DNA of 64,000 nt from NCBI RefSeq assembly GCF_022321485.1, contig NZ_JAKOGG010000003.1, forward strand, positions 1 through 64,000, given 5' to 3'. The DNA is from Shewanella electrica (lineage in GTDB: Bacteria; Pseudomonadota; Gammaproteobacteria; Enterobacterales; Shewanellaceae). The notes beneath the pieces are model-generated. The model saw nothing but the letters and a program-made list of their open reading frames with translations, searched no databases and was not told where the DNA came from. Below, in pieces: positions 46,323 through 54,830 of this stretch (position 1 is its first letter; the number at the start of each line of letters is the position of its first letter). A program made the position numbers and the translations under genes.

Positions 46323-46556
46323 ATGTTGGCCAAGTACATTGCTCTTGTTACCAAACAACAGCATTGGCATATAGTCGGATGTTTTAATTGCGAACAAGAT
46401 GCCATAAATCTGGGGAAAGAGTTATTTTCAATAGGAGTGAAGCCAATAAGAAATGATGCTCCTCCTGTTAGTAATGGTGAAGGTCCCGTATATCGAATCT
46501 TTGTTGCAGGTAAAGATATTTTTACAGTAAGAGAGCACAAAGTAGACAATACCTAA
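46323..46556 (+). CDS. Small hypothetical protein, possible stray integron cassette
   Basis: A 77-residue soluble protein (MLAKYIALVTKQQHWHIVG ... REHKVDNT). No ribosome binding site is obvious, but codon use looks protein-like. The region is AT-rich compared with neighbours. The stop TAA is embedded in CCTAACAAAACG, the left half of an attC-like site as seen at the ends of integron cassette genes, followed by TTCCAATTGACC. The right half of an attC is not clear, so this is tentative. Confidence 0.4.
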   Translation: MLAKYIALVTKQQHWHIVGCFNCEQDAINLGKELFSIGVKPIRNDAPPVSNGEGPVYRIFVAGKDIFTVREHKVDNT

Positions 46557-46587
46557 CAAAACGTTCCAATTGACCTTGGCAACCAAC

Positions 46588-47298
46588 TTACCCGACTGAG
46601 GCAATCTCGTCCGCGGTCAGCACTCGCGCTTGCCCTTCTGGCAAACTATCATCCAATTCAATCTGCCCAATCTGATAACGGTGCAGTGCCACTACCGGAT
46701 TGCGAAAGCGACCAAACATGCGTTTGATTTGGTGATACTTGCCTTCGGTAAGCACCACGTCGGCGACATAGTCGGAGACAATCGTTAGCTCAGCCGGTGC
46801 CGTGGTGATGTTTTCAAACTCAAAGTAAAAGCCGTCACGAAAGGCGTTAACGTAGTCCTCTGTCAGCGGGTTTTGCAAGGTCACTCGATAATGTTTGCGC
46901 TTGCTGGCCGATGGCTGGGCAATCGCCTCACTCCAGCGCGAGTCATTGGTCAGCAGCAGTAAGCCGGTGGTGTATTTATCCAGCCGACCGGCAATGTGCA
47001 GTTGCTGTGTTTGCGCTATCTCTGGCAACAAACTCAGTACGGTTTGCTGCTCAGCATCCGTAGTGGCACTCACCACGCCCGCCGGTTTGTGCAGCATCCA
47101 ATAGGCTGGTTCAAGCGCTTGCAGCAACTGTCCTTGGCATTCAATGCGGGTGAATTCATTGATGATGATATCCACCTGCGTGGCCGCCGTGCCATTGAGC
47201 AGCACCTCACCTTGGCGGATCAGTTGCTGCGCTTGGCGGCTGGGGATTTGTAATCGACTCGCTAAAAAACGGTCGATGCGGCCGCGTTTACTGTTCAT
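46588..47298 (-). CDS. rsuA: 16S rRNA pseudouridine synthase, RsuA family
   Basis: A 236-residue pseudouridine synthase starting at MNSKRGRIDRFLASRL. Residues about 4-50 are an S4 RNA-binding domain (IDRFLASRLQIPSRQAQQLIRQG). The catalytic Asp is in AGRLDKYTTGLLLLTND. KYHQIKRMFGRFRNPV is the RsuA/RluB/E/F-type motif. RsuA (pseudouridine 516 of 16S rRNA) is the best fit by length and order; RluE-type paralogues are an alternative. It is close downstream of folM. Confidence 0.8.
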   Translation of the reverse strand: MNSKRGRIDRFLASRLQIPSRQAQQLIRQGEVLLNGTAATQVDIIINEFTRIECQGQLLQALEPAYWMLHKPAGVVSATTDAEQQTVLSLLPEIAQTQQLHIAGRLDKYTTGLLLLTNDSRWSEAIAQPSASKRKHYRVTLQNPLTEDYVNAFRDGFYFEFENITTAPAELTIVSDYVADVVLTEGKYHQIKRMFGRFRNPVVALHRYQIGQIELDDSLPEGQARVLTADEIASVG

Positions 47299-47326
47299 GA
47301 GAGTTTTCGCTGTAAGCAATAGTTGA

Positions 47327-48031
47327 TCATTTCAGTGCGCGGCCACCATCAAGATGCAAACATTGGCCAGTGATGTAACCACTGCCAAGCAGATAATTTA
47401 CCGCGTCGATAAACTCCTGCTCGCCGCCCTCTTTCGGCAGTAACGCTTTGGTAAGCGTTTTGGCGCGATATTGCGCATCATCGTGCTCGTTAAACAACAT
47501 CAGCGCTGGGGCGATGCTGTTCACTTTCACTTGCGGCGCCAGCTTAGCGGCAAACGATTGGGTCAGGTTTTCCAGCGCGGCTTTACTGGCGGCGTAGGCC
47601 AGATGTTTGGCACTGCCTTTTTGCGCCACATAGTCAGTGACATGGATGATGTCGCTGCTGGCAGTATCGCCCTGTTGCAGCAGTGGCGCCAACGCAAGAT
47701 TCAGCAGATACGGCACCCGCGCATGAATGCCGAGCATGGCATCGAATACTTTGGCTGGTTCAGCAGACTTTTCCGATAACCAATCAGAAGCGTTATGCAC
47801 GATGGCGCGCAGGGCGCTGTGGCGCTGTTGTATATCGGCGATAAACGGCTGCAACGCCGCGTCATCTAACAGATCGAGTTGATGCAACTCAGCGCCGTTA
47901 TCACGTAATGCCTGTAACTGCGGGTAGTCACTGCGATAGGTGCCGATTACCTGCTCACCTTGCGCTAGTAGCGCTTGCGCGAGGGCGAAGCCTAAACGTT
48001 TACCAATCCCCGTAATCAATATCGCGGCCAT
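47327..48031 (-). CDS. folM: Dihydromonapterin reductase FolM (short-chain dehydrogenase)
   Basis: A 234-residue SDR. The cofactor loop is ITGIGKRLGFALA, the catalytic Ser/Tyr/Lys region is ASDIIHVTDYVAQKGSAKHLAYAASKAAL, and KVNSIAPALMLFNEHDDAQYR is almost identical in pattern to E. coli FolM. It reduces dihydromonapterin or dihydrofolate with NADPH. It lies 24 bases downstream of ung on the same strand. Confidence 0.88.
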   Translation of the reverse strand: MAAILITGIGKRLGFALAQALLAQGEQVIGTYRSDYPQLQALRDNGAELHQLDLLDDAALQPFIADIQQRHSALRAIVHNASDWLSEKSAEPAKVFDAMLGIHARVPYLLNLALAPLLQQGDTASSDIIHVTDYVAQKGSAKHLAYAASKAALENLTQSFAAKLAPQVKVNSIAPALMLFNEHDDAQYRAKTLTKALLPKEGGEQEFIDAVNYLLGSGYITGQCLHLDGGRALK

Positions 48032-48055
48032 GGTCGGTTCCTTGTACTGGGTTGC

Positions 48056-48724
48056 TTACGGCAGTTGTGGCTGCCAGTCGATAGGCGCTTGGCCCCATGC
48101 CACCAACTGGCGGTTGATTTCAGAAAAATGCTGACAACCAAAGAAGCCACGATACGCCGACAGCGGCGATGGATGCGGCCCGCTGATAATGCGATGACGG
48201 CTAGCATCTAAGCGCTGGCCTTTTTTCTGCGCATGACCGCCCCACAATACAAAAATCTTTGGTGTTTCATGGGCGTTGAGCAGGTCAATTACATGGTCAG
48301 TAAAGGTTTCCCAACCGGCTTTGGCGTGAGAATGAGCTTTGCCCTGCTCTACCGTTAATACGGTGTTGAGCATCAACATGCCCTGCTTGGCCCAGCTTTC
48401 CAAAAAGCCGTGGTTGGGGATCTCAAAGCCATCAATATCGGTCGCCAGCTCTTTATACATGTTAGCTAACGATGGCGGCGCTTTGATGCCGGGTTTGACC
48501 GAAAAACATAATCCGTGCGCTTGATTAGGGCCGTGATAGGGATCTTGCCCCAGCAATACCACTCGTACTTGCTCCAGCGGCGTTAAGTCAAAGGCGCGAA
48601 AGACTTCGTCTTGTGGCGGGTAGATAGCTTTGCCACTGGCACGCTCGTTAGCGACAAACTCAGTGAGTTTTTGAAAATACGGCTGCTGCTGTTCAGCGGC
48701 AATGAAGTCAGCCCATTGTTGCAT
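48056..48724 (-). CDS. ung: Uracil-DNA glycosylase
   Basis: A 222-residue family 1 uracil-DNA glycosylase removing uracil from DNA. Motif [19 protein letters not shown] contains the catalytic Asp, and motif [15 protein letters not shown] contains the DNA-intercalating Leu and the catalytic His. Length matches E. coli Ung (229). It heads ung-folM-rsuA. Confidence 0.96.
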   Translation of the reverse strand: MQQWADFIAAEQQQPYFQKLTEFVANERASGKAIYPPQDEVFRAFDLTPLEQVRVVLLGQDPYHGPNQAHGLCFSVKPGIKAPPSLANMYKELATDIDGFEIPNHGFLESWAKQGMLMLNTVLTVEQGKAHSHAKAGWETFTDHVIDLLNAHETPKIFVLWGGHAQKKGQRLDASRHRIISGPHPSPLSAYRGFFGCQHFSEINRQLVAWGQAPIDWQPQLP

Positions 48725-48872
48725 GTTGATCTGTTATCCAAGCATCGATTTGTTTGCCCGTAGCTTAGAGATGCCACGCGGTGGATACAAGCCCGAAGTT
48801 TCGCGCTAGAGCACGTGCATCTCGGCGATGTGGGCCGTACAATGCCTTTTTAAGTACACGGGGGAAATACCC

Positions 48873-49262
48873 ATGCCGTTGTTAGTTTTTGATGTGGTTG
48901 AAGGACAAAACGTTAGCGACCTGCGCAAGATGCTCGATTGCGCTCATCAAGTGGTGTTAGAAGTGTTCCAAGTACCAGCGCGCGATCGTTACCAGATCGT
49001 CAATGAACACAAAGCTGGCCTGATGGTGATTGAAGACACCGGCCTTGGCTTTGAACGTTCGCGACAAATGACCGTGCTACGCGTATTTACCAGCCCTCGC
49101 CCACAAGAGCAAAAGCACCTGTTTATGCGCCGTTTAGCGGAAGAACTGCAGGAGCAATGTGGCATTCGCGGTGAAGATTTGATGGTCTCTTTCTTCAACA
49201 ACAGCCGTGAAGATTGGAGTTTTGGCATGGGCGAAGCCCAATATGCTACCGGCAAGTTATAA
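48873..49262 (+). CDS. Tautomerase family protein
   Basis: A 129-residue 4-oxalocrotonate tautomerase-like protein. After Met removal the second residue would be Pro1, the catalytic base (MPLLVFDVVEG). The start at 48873 has GGGGAAA upstream; an in-frame ATG 15 codons earlier would bury Pro1. VVLEVFQVPARDRYQIV is typical of the longer single-domain members. Divergent from ung. Substrate unknown. Confidence 0.82.
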   Translation: MPLLVFDVVEGQNVSDLRKMLDCAHQVVLEVFQVPARDRYQIVNEHKAGLMVIEDTGLGFERSRQMTVLRVFTSPRPQEQKHLFMRRLAEELQEQCGIRGEDLMVSFFNNSREDWSFGMGEAQYATGKL

Positions 49263-49367
49263 CCAGCATAAGTAAGCACTAAAATATCTGCTGAGATATG
49301 CCGCGCTTTGCATTAGAATTGCGCAATTTTCATAACAACCGTAATGACGACCTGAGAGAGCGGACAG

Positions 49368-49691
49368 ATGACAGACGCCAAAAAAGACACCACCATTTTT
49401 GAACTGGCCGATCAATTTATTGCGCTTGCCAATGAGCTAAGCCAAACAGAGCAAGATGTCGGCAAAGTCGGCACCGCCTTGCGTTTTGCCGCAGCGCGTT
49501 ACAACGCCTTTGAAGCGGCCATCAAATCTTCTGATTTGGCCAAAGAAAAAGACAGCGCACTGGAATGGTTTAGCAACGAATACCGTGAAATGCTGCAAGA
49601 CAACTTGCAAGATCACATTGCCAATCCGCCGCAAGCTCCCGCGAATGATAGCGCGTCAGACGATAACGGCGTACAGCAGTTTCAGCCGTAA
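49368..49691 (+). CDS. DUF3144 family protein
   Basis: A 107-residue helical, acidic protein. ELADQFIALANELSQTE and LRFAAARYNAFEA identify DUF3144, a family of unknown function in Shewanella and relatives. The tail (about residues 85-107) is Asp/Asn/Pro-rich and unstructured. It has its own terminator. Confidence 0.8.
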   Translation: MTDAKKDTTIFELADQFIALANELSQTEQDVGKVGTALRFAAARYNAFEAAIKSSDLAKEKDSALEWFSNEYREMLQDNLQDHIANPPQAPANDSASDDNGVQQFQP

Positions 49692-49710
49692 GCGACGTTA
49701 ATAACACCAT

Positions 49711-49746
49711 AAAAAAGGGGCCACATCGTAGTGCCCCTTTTATTTT
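49711..49746 (+). terminator. Terminator after the DUF3144 gene
   Basis: AAGGGGC-C-AC pairs with GTGCCCCTT around a 6-nt loop (one bulge), with A6 before and TTTTATTTT after. It can serve the converging oxidoreductase gene too. Confidence 0.8.
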
Positions 49747-49792
49747 GCCTGCGATTTATAACCGCGGCATGCGTGACGTGATGGTCACACAG

Positions 49793-50809
49793 TTAGTCTT
49801 CAAAACCACTCAACACGATTTTGCCGCGCGCTTGATGGCTCTCTAACAGCTCATGCGCTCGCAGAATATTGGCGGCATTGATGCTGCCAAAACGCTCTGT
49901 CACTGTGGTGCGAATTTTACCGTTATCCGCCAGTGTCGCCATTTCGGTGAGAATGTCGTGCTGGCGCTGCATATCTTCGGTGGAGAACATCGAGCGGGTG
50001 TACATAAATTCCCAGTGCAATGACAAGCTTTTACGCTTCAGTAGTTTGAGGTCAAACACTTGCGGATCATCAATCAGCCCCAGTTTGCCCTGCGGTTTCA
50101 GCGCCGCGACAATGCGTTCGATGTGATCGTCGGTATTGTTAAGCGAAGCCACATACTGCACACCTTCAATACCGAGCGCGCTTAGCTGCGGTGCAAAGTC
50201 TTGATGGTGGTCGATAACATGATCTGCGCCGAGTTCGGTTAACCACTGTTTGGAGGCTTCACGCCCGGCGGTAGCAATTACGGTCACATCGGTCAGCGTT
50301 TTCGCCAGTTGCACCATGATTGAGCCCACGCCACCAGCAGCGCCAACAATCAACAGATATTGTGGCGTGCTATTTTCAGCACCGATTTGTAAGCGATCAA
50401 ACAGCAGTTCCCACGCGGTCAGCGCCGTCAGTGGCAATGCGGCGGCTTCGGCGTCGCTAAAGGTGTTGGGCGCTTTGGCGGCAATGCGTTCATCCACTAG
50501 CTGATACTCGGCATTACTGCCCGGACGGGTTAAATCACCGGCATACCACACGCGGTCACCCACCTTGAATAAGCTCACATCGCTGCCAACGGCGGTGACG
50601 GTACCCACCGCATCCCACCCTAGCACTTTGTAGCTGCCATCATCGGCGCTAGCGTTGCTGCGGATTTTAGTGTCGACCGGATTCACCGAGATGGCACTCA
50701 CCTGCACTAACAGATCATGCGCGCCCGCGGTTGGCGTAGGTAATTCGATATCCGTTAATGTCTGTGCCGCACCCAGTGCGTGCTTTTGTTGATAGCCAAT
50801 CGCTTTCAT
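49793..50809 (-). CDS. Zinc-type alcohol dehydrogenase-like / quinone oxidoreductase (MDR family)
   Basis: A 338-residue NADPH-dependent medium-chain dehydrogenase. The Rossmann motif is IVGAAGGVGSIMVQLAK; the N-terminal half (ISVNPVDTKIRS, VLGWDAVGTVTAVGSDV) belongs to the zinc-independent quinone oxidoreductase subgroup, since the catalytic zinc cysteines are absent. It is divergent from a LysR gene across a 124-base region with a perfect palindrome, so it is probably the regulator's target. Substrate unknown. Confidence 0.85.
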   Translation of the reverse strand: MKAIGYQQKHALGAAQTLTDIELPTPTAGAHDLLVQVSAISVNPVDTKIRSNASADDGSYKVLGWDAVGTVTAVGSDVSLFKVGDRVWYAGDLTRPGSNAEYQLVDERIAAKAPNTFSDAEAAALPLTALTAWELLFDRLQIGAENSTPQYLLIVGAAGGVGSIMVQLAKTLTDVTVIATAGREASKQWLTELGADHVIDHHQDFAPQLSALGIEGVQYVASLNNTDDHIERIVAALKPQGKLGLIDDPQVFDLKLLKRKSLSLHWEFMYTRSMFSTEDMQRQHDILTEMATLADNGKIRTTVTERFGSINAANILRAHELLESHQARGKIVLSGFED

Positions 50810-50895
50810 GGCGTGGTCCTTTATCGCAGTAGTGGAGAGTGTTGCTAATCTAACGAGGATTACCGCCTTGAAAAACCGTCAAAATTAAATAATAG

Positions 50896-50914
50896 TTTCA
50901 AATAATTTTTGAAA
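50896..50914. promoter_or_regulatory. LysR-type operator between divergent genes
   Basis: TTTCAAA-TAATT-TTTGAAA is a perfect 7-bp inverted repeat with a 5-base spacer, and contains the T-N11-A core of LysR-type regulator sites. It lies 19 bases upstream of the LysR gene and 87 upstream of the oxidoreductase. Confidence 0.65.
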
Positions 50915-50933
50915 ATAGATTGGCAATGAACTC

Positions 50934-51827
50934 ATGCTCAAAGGGCTGCAAGATCTACACATTCTGCTAGAAACCGCGCGCCAAGGCAGTTTGTCCAATG
51001 TGGCGCGCTCAATGGATATGACCCCTGCCGCCATCAGCGCCGCCATCAAGCGAGTGGAGCAGCAACTCGGCACGGCGCTGTTTGTGCGTTCGACCCGCAG
51101 TTTGCGGCTTACGCCGCAAGGCGAGCAGTATTTGCAGCAATGTGAGCAGGCACTCACCACCCTCACTCATGCCGAGGCGCAACTGCATTCGCAACAGGCA
51201 ACCTTGCAAGGACAACTGCAACTGTCGCTGCCGTCCGACCTTGGCCGCCATCAATTTATGCGGTTGCTGGATGAGTTTTTAACCCTGTATCCGCAAGTGT
51301 CACTCAAGCTGCAAGTCAGCGATCATTTGAGCAATCTGTATCGGCAACCGCTGGATCTGCTGATCCGCTACGGCGTGCCGCCAGACTCGAATCTGATCTT
51401 GCTGCCATTGGTGCCCGACAATCACCGTGTACTTTGTGCCGCGCCGGAGTATGTTGCGCGCCACGGTGCGCCGAACTCACCGCTGGAACTCAGCCAGCAT
51501 AACTGCTTGTGTTTTATGTTGGCCGACAGACTGCATAACCGCTGGCAGTTTAGCCGCGCCGGTGAAGTGCTGAGTGTGGAAGTCAGTGGCGACCGTAGCG
51601 CCGATGATGGTGAAATGGTGCATCGCTGGGCGCTCGCAGGCCACGGCATTGCTTATAAGTCGCGCTTAGATGTTGCCGATGATCTGGCCGCAGGCCGGTT
51701 AGTGCCGTTATGCCAAGCGTGGCAGGGAGAAGCGGCACCTCTGAATATGTTGGTGCCAGATAGGCGTCAATTATCGCCATTGATTAAGGCGCTGCGACAG
51801 TTTCTACTGCAGCGCCTGCAACCCTAA
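50934..51827 (+). CDS. LysR family transcriptional regulator
   Basis: A 297-residue regulator. Residues 1-60 are the winged helix (LLETARQGSLSNVARSMDMTPAAISAAIKRVEQQLGT), residues about 90-295 the periplasmic-binding-like effector domain (LGRHQFMRLLDEF ... LNMLVPDRRQLSP), of the CrgA/DsdC-like subgroup with a Pro-Asp-Arg end. The palindrome immediately upstream is its likely autoregulated site, shared with the oxidoreductase gene. The effector is unknown. Confidence 0.9.
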   Translation: MLKGLQDLHILLETARQGSLSNVARSMDMTPAAISAAIKRVEQQLGTALFVRSTRSLRLTPQGEQYLQQCEQALTTLTHAEAQLHSQQATLQGQLQLSLPSDLGRHQFMRLLDEFLTLYPQVSLKLQVSDHLSNLYRQPLDLLIRYGVPPDSNLILLPLVPDNHRVLCAAPEYVARHGAPNSPLELSQHNCLCFMLADRLHNRWQFSRAGEVLSVEVSGDRSADDGEMVHRWALAGHGIAYKSRLDVADDLAAGRLVPLCQAWQGEAAPLNMLVPDRRQLSPLIKALRQFLLQRLQP

Positions 51828-51839
51828 CTTAAAACCGCG

Positions 51840-52457
51840 TTAGAACAGCGATACCACCACTCGCACTGCCAGCAACATCAGCACTACGCCGGTAATGCGA
51901 TCGATGAGCTGTGCCTTGGCGCGCAGTTTGTCGAGCACTTTAGGCTGCGACAACATAAAAGCGATGATGGTGTACCACAAGCCATCCACAATCACTGGCG
52001 TTAGCACAATCAAACTCTTGCCGCCGCTATGCTGTGCCGCCAGTACAAACTGGCTAAACAGCGCCATGAAAAACAGCATGATTTTCGGGTTAAGCAACGA
52101 AATCGCCAAGCCATCGCGTGCGGCGGCCCACATTGATACCGGCGCGCCAGCGGCCAGCTTTTGCTGCATGCCGCCTCTTGCGGTCAATGCTTTCCAACCT
52201 AACCACGCCAAATACAGGCCACCCGCCACGGCAATGGCATTGAATACCAATGGATAATGTTTAAGTAATGCGGCGAGCCCCAGCAAGGTGATCAGCGCAT
52301 AAATGCCGATACCAATTGAATGCGCCCACGCACAGAGAATACCGTGACTACGACCACCACCAAGGGTATGGCGCACCACCATCGCTAAACTCGGCCCCGG
52401 CGATACCGCCCCCAATGCACAAATGGCGAGTAACCCCAGCCACATACTGAAACTCAT
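51840..52457 (-). CDS. LysE/RhtB family exporter
   Basis: A 205-residue inner-membrane exporter with about six helices. The family signature is the N-terminal GAVSPGPSLAMVVRHTLGGGRSHG and the LNPKIMLFFMALFSQF helix. It is expected to export amino acids such as threonine or homoserine; specificity cannot be read. AGGACG precedes the start. It converges with the LysR gene. Confidence 0.88.
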   Translation of the reverse strand: MSFSMWLGLLAICALGAVSPGPSLAMVVRHTLGGGRSHGILCAWAHSIGIGIYALITLLGLAALLKHYPLVFNAIAVAGGLYLAWLGWKALTARGGMQQKLAAGAPVSMWAAARDGLAISLLNPKIMLFFMALFSQFVLAAQHSGGKSLIVLTPVIVDGLWYTIIAFMLSQPKVLDKLRAKAQLIDRITGVVLMLLAVRVVVSLF

Positions 52458-52633
52458 ACTACGTCCTTGATAAGTGTAAGGAAAGCACTATAGCGTATTC
52501 TCGACTAACGTCGAAACGGGCGGGATTAGATATGTAGTAGGATGAAAACGTTGAAAATGTTAACTAAGGTTTACGCCAACAACGGTCGCAGGCAGGTGGC
52601 AGCCAACGGCCAGAACAATGACTGATGCGGCCT

Positions 52634-53149
52634 TTAATCGCGCACCATATCGATCAAATGGCTCAACGCACACAGCACATGCACAATCAGCAGACCGATA
52701 AACCAATGCGACGCGCTGTGATGCCACAAACGCCAACTGGCGGCATCAGCGCTACCTTGGGTAAAAAACCACATGACGCCAGTCGCAGCAGTTGCCACCA
52801 GCGACAGCACGGTAAAGCCTTCAATTAGACTGAATAAGCCAGCACCACCGGCTGATGGAATTTTGCCTTTACCCAAGCCTTTGATGTCATTAACAATCGG
52901 CCGCCATTGCAGCGCCAACCATGGAAAATACAAACGCCAACGACCATGCACACATAGTTTGCCCAAGAACAACAACGACAATAAGGCCACCAGCCAGCCG
53001 AGCCACACATGGGACAGATCCCAAAAGCTCGCATTGGTGGGAATACGCCGTAACATCATCAACTTGGTGCTACCAATCAGCAACAGTGCACACAGCACCA
53101 TAGTCAACAAATGGACTGACTGCAGCAATAGCGCGATAAGCCGTTTCAT
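52634..53149 (-). CDS. Cytochrome b561-like membrane protein, partner of HemG
   Basis: A 171-residue integral membrane protein with four helices. Histidines in helix pairs (LSHVWLGW, LWHHSASHWFIG, IVHVLCALSHL) look like heme b ligands of the cytochrome b561/DUF4405 type. The ATG lies nine bases after the hemG stop with AGGAG between, so the two are co-transcribed. It could connect HemG to the quinone pool (inference). Confidence 0.6.
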   Translation of the reverse strand: MKRLIALLLQSVHLLTMVLCALLLIGSTKLMMLRRIPTNASFWDLSHVWLGWLVALLSLLFLGKLCVHGRWRLYFPWLALQWRPIVNDIKGLGKGKIPSAGGAGLFSLIEGFTVLSLVATAATGVMWFFTQGSADAASWRLWHHSASHWFIGLLIVHVLCALSHLIDMVRD

Positions 53150-53158
53150 TGCTTTCTC

Positions 53159-53680
53159 CTAGGCCGCAGCAAACTGTTCAGCAAAGGTGTTCACTTTTTG
53201 CCAATCGGTGAATTCCACACAGGTATTCGGATCGGTTGGCCCTTTGGTGATCCACATGATGAAGCGAATAATGTTGCGATCCATGGCACCGTAACCGTGA
53301 TAGTCCAAGTTGCCGCCAAACACCGCCATCAGCTTGGGTTTCCAACCGGACTTTTCCAAAAAGGCCTGCATGTAGGGATTGGTCTCTGGGGTATTTTTGG
53401 CGGGTTTACGTGCCACCAAACTCACCGAGAAAAAGCCTGTGGTTTTGCTATCCAGCTGTGCTTGGTGTTCACGAATAAAATCATACACATTCGCCCGATG
53501 TTTACCGTGACGAATGCTGGCACCAATCAGCACCTTGTCAAACTCATCCAGTGCTGGCGCTTCATCAATCGCTGCCATGGTCACCTGCTCGCCCCGTTGG
53601 CGTAGCTGCTGCGCCACGGTGTTGCAGATTTTCAACGTTTGGCCGTGGACAGTGGAGTATAAAATCAGTGTGTTAATCAC
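53159..53680 (-). CDS. hemG: Menaquinone-dependent protoporphyrinogen IX dehydrogenase
   Basis: A 173-residue long-chain flavodoxin-like FMN enzyme that oxidises protoporphyrinogen IX to protoporphyrin IX in heme synthesis and passes electrons to quinone. The phosphate loop is LILYSTVHGQTLKIC, then VLIGASIRHGKHRANVYDF and the HemG-specific insert with GGNLDYHGYGAMDRNIIRF. Length matches the E. coli enzyme (181). Its neighbour is a cytochrome b561-like protein. Confidence 0.93.
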   Translation of the reverse strand: MINTLILYSTVHGQTLKICNTVAQQLRQRGEQVTMAAIDEAPALDEFDKVLIGASIRHGKHRANVYDFIREHQAQLDSKTTGFFSVSLVARKPAKNTPETNPYMQAFLEKSGWKPKLMAVFGGNLDYHGYGAMDRNIIRFIMWITKGPTDPNTCVEFTDWQKVNTFAEQFAAA

Positions 53681-53921
53681 TTTAACCCCTGCATGTTCAT
53701 AAAGTTAACTAACGCTATGTTAGGAGCATCGTGCCATAATTTTTATGAAACAGATCACGAGCGTCCTCGATGGTGAATAGCAATCCACCGAATTTCCGAC
53801 CAGTTCACAAAAAGCTGTAGAAACATTAAGGTAACACTATTAACCTGTAGCCTAAATGTTGTCGCTGCACGTTTACGCCCAACGTGTTGCACGACAAGTT
53901 GTCAAAAGGGACCCTGACATC

Positions 53922-54764
53922 ATGACTAGCCAAAGTGAGTTACACAGCAGTGAGCCGCAAGTTGACAGCCTGTTAGAGATGTCTGCCCGCAAAAAGGTTT
54001 TGCGCTTAGGGCGGCAGTTGGGGCTAGCGTCTGAGGGGGATTACCAACCCGCTAATGCCTCAATATTGCAACGTGCAGAAATGCGTCAGCAAAAGCAGTT
54101 GATTCAACGCCAGCATAATATTGAGACCATCTATTCACTCACGCTGAGTTACACCCCTTCCGATGTTACCGGTGCCGAACTGGATGCCGATTGGTTACAT
54201 CAATATTTGCAGATGGCGGAGCAGATCAACAACCGCACCATGCAAGACTTATGGGCGCGCATTCTCGCCAGCGAGGTGGTCAATCCCGGTAACTTTAGTG
54301 TACGCACCTTAGAAACGCTCACCAAACTGACGTTAAAAGAGGCGCATATTTTAGAAAAGGCGCTGGGCATGGCGGTGAAAATCAATCAAGAATCGCGCCT
54401 CAAGCTGTTGAGTGGTTATCGTCTCTCGGGCGGGATTGGACAGTATTTTCGAAAGCAGACGGCAGTGAACTTAGGTTTGTCGAATTTTGGCATGCCCTAC
54501 TCGCATTTGCTGACCTTGGTGGATGCGGGCTTGTTACATCGCGGTGATTTTGAAACCGGACTACTCCCCGCTAAGACGCCAATAGAACTGCATTTTCCTG
54601 CCAGCAAACTCACCTTGAAACCTAAGTCGGGTTATCTGCTGTTTAACTACTACCGCCTAAGCCCTGTGGGCGAAGAGTTGGCGATGTTAGTGCCACCCAA
54701 GATTGATGAGCAATATATCAGTGCCATCAAGGCGCTATTCGCCAAAGACTTTAGCGTGGAGTAA
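53922..54764 (+). CDS. TIGR03899-type conserved hypothetical protein
   Basis: A 280-residue cytoplasmic protein starting at MTSQSELHSSEP. QDLWARILASEVVNPGNFSVRTLETL is the core seen in the TIGR03899/DUF2806-like group of gammaproteobacteria. A frame open 22 codons further up exists, but the ATG at 53922 is preferred because the domain starts later. Function unknown. It has its own terminator. Confidence 0.65.
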   Translation: MTSQSELHSSEPQVDSLLEMSARKKVLRLGRQLGLASEGDYQPANASILQRAEMRQQKQLIQRQHNIETIYSLTLSYTPSDVTGAELDADWLHQYLQMAEQINNRTMQDLWARILASEVVNPGNFSVRTLETLTKLTLKEAHILEKALGMAVKINQESRLKLLSGYRLSGGIGQYFRKQTAVNLGLSNFGMPYSHLLTLVDAGLLHRGDFETGLLPAKTPIELHFPASKLTLKPKSGYLLFNYYRLSPVGEELAMLVPPKIDEQYISAIKALFAKDFSVE

Positions 54765-54775
54765 TTCTTCACAAA

Positions 54776-54808
54776 TGCAAAAACGCCGCGATGATTGCGG
54801 CGTTTTCG
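54776..54808. terminator. Bidirectional terminator between TIGR03899 gene and cobA
   Basis: AAACGCCGC / GCGGCGTTT with a 7-nt loop, A5 on the left and TTTTC on the right. Confidence 0.82.
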
Positions 54809-54830
54809 TCTGGTGACACGTGGTAACCGA

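Noticed and set aside
49760-49790. CRP-like GTGATGGTCAC downstream of the oxidoreductase
   Set aside because: The half-sites are three bases apart instead of six and lie behind both genes.
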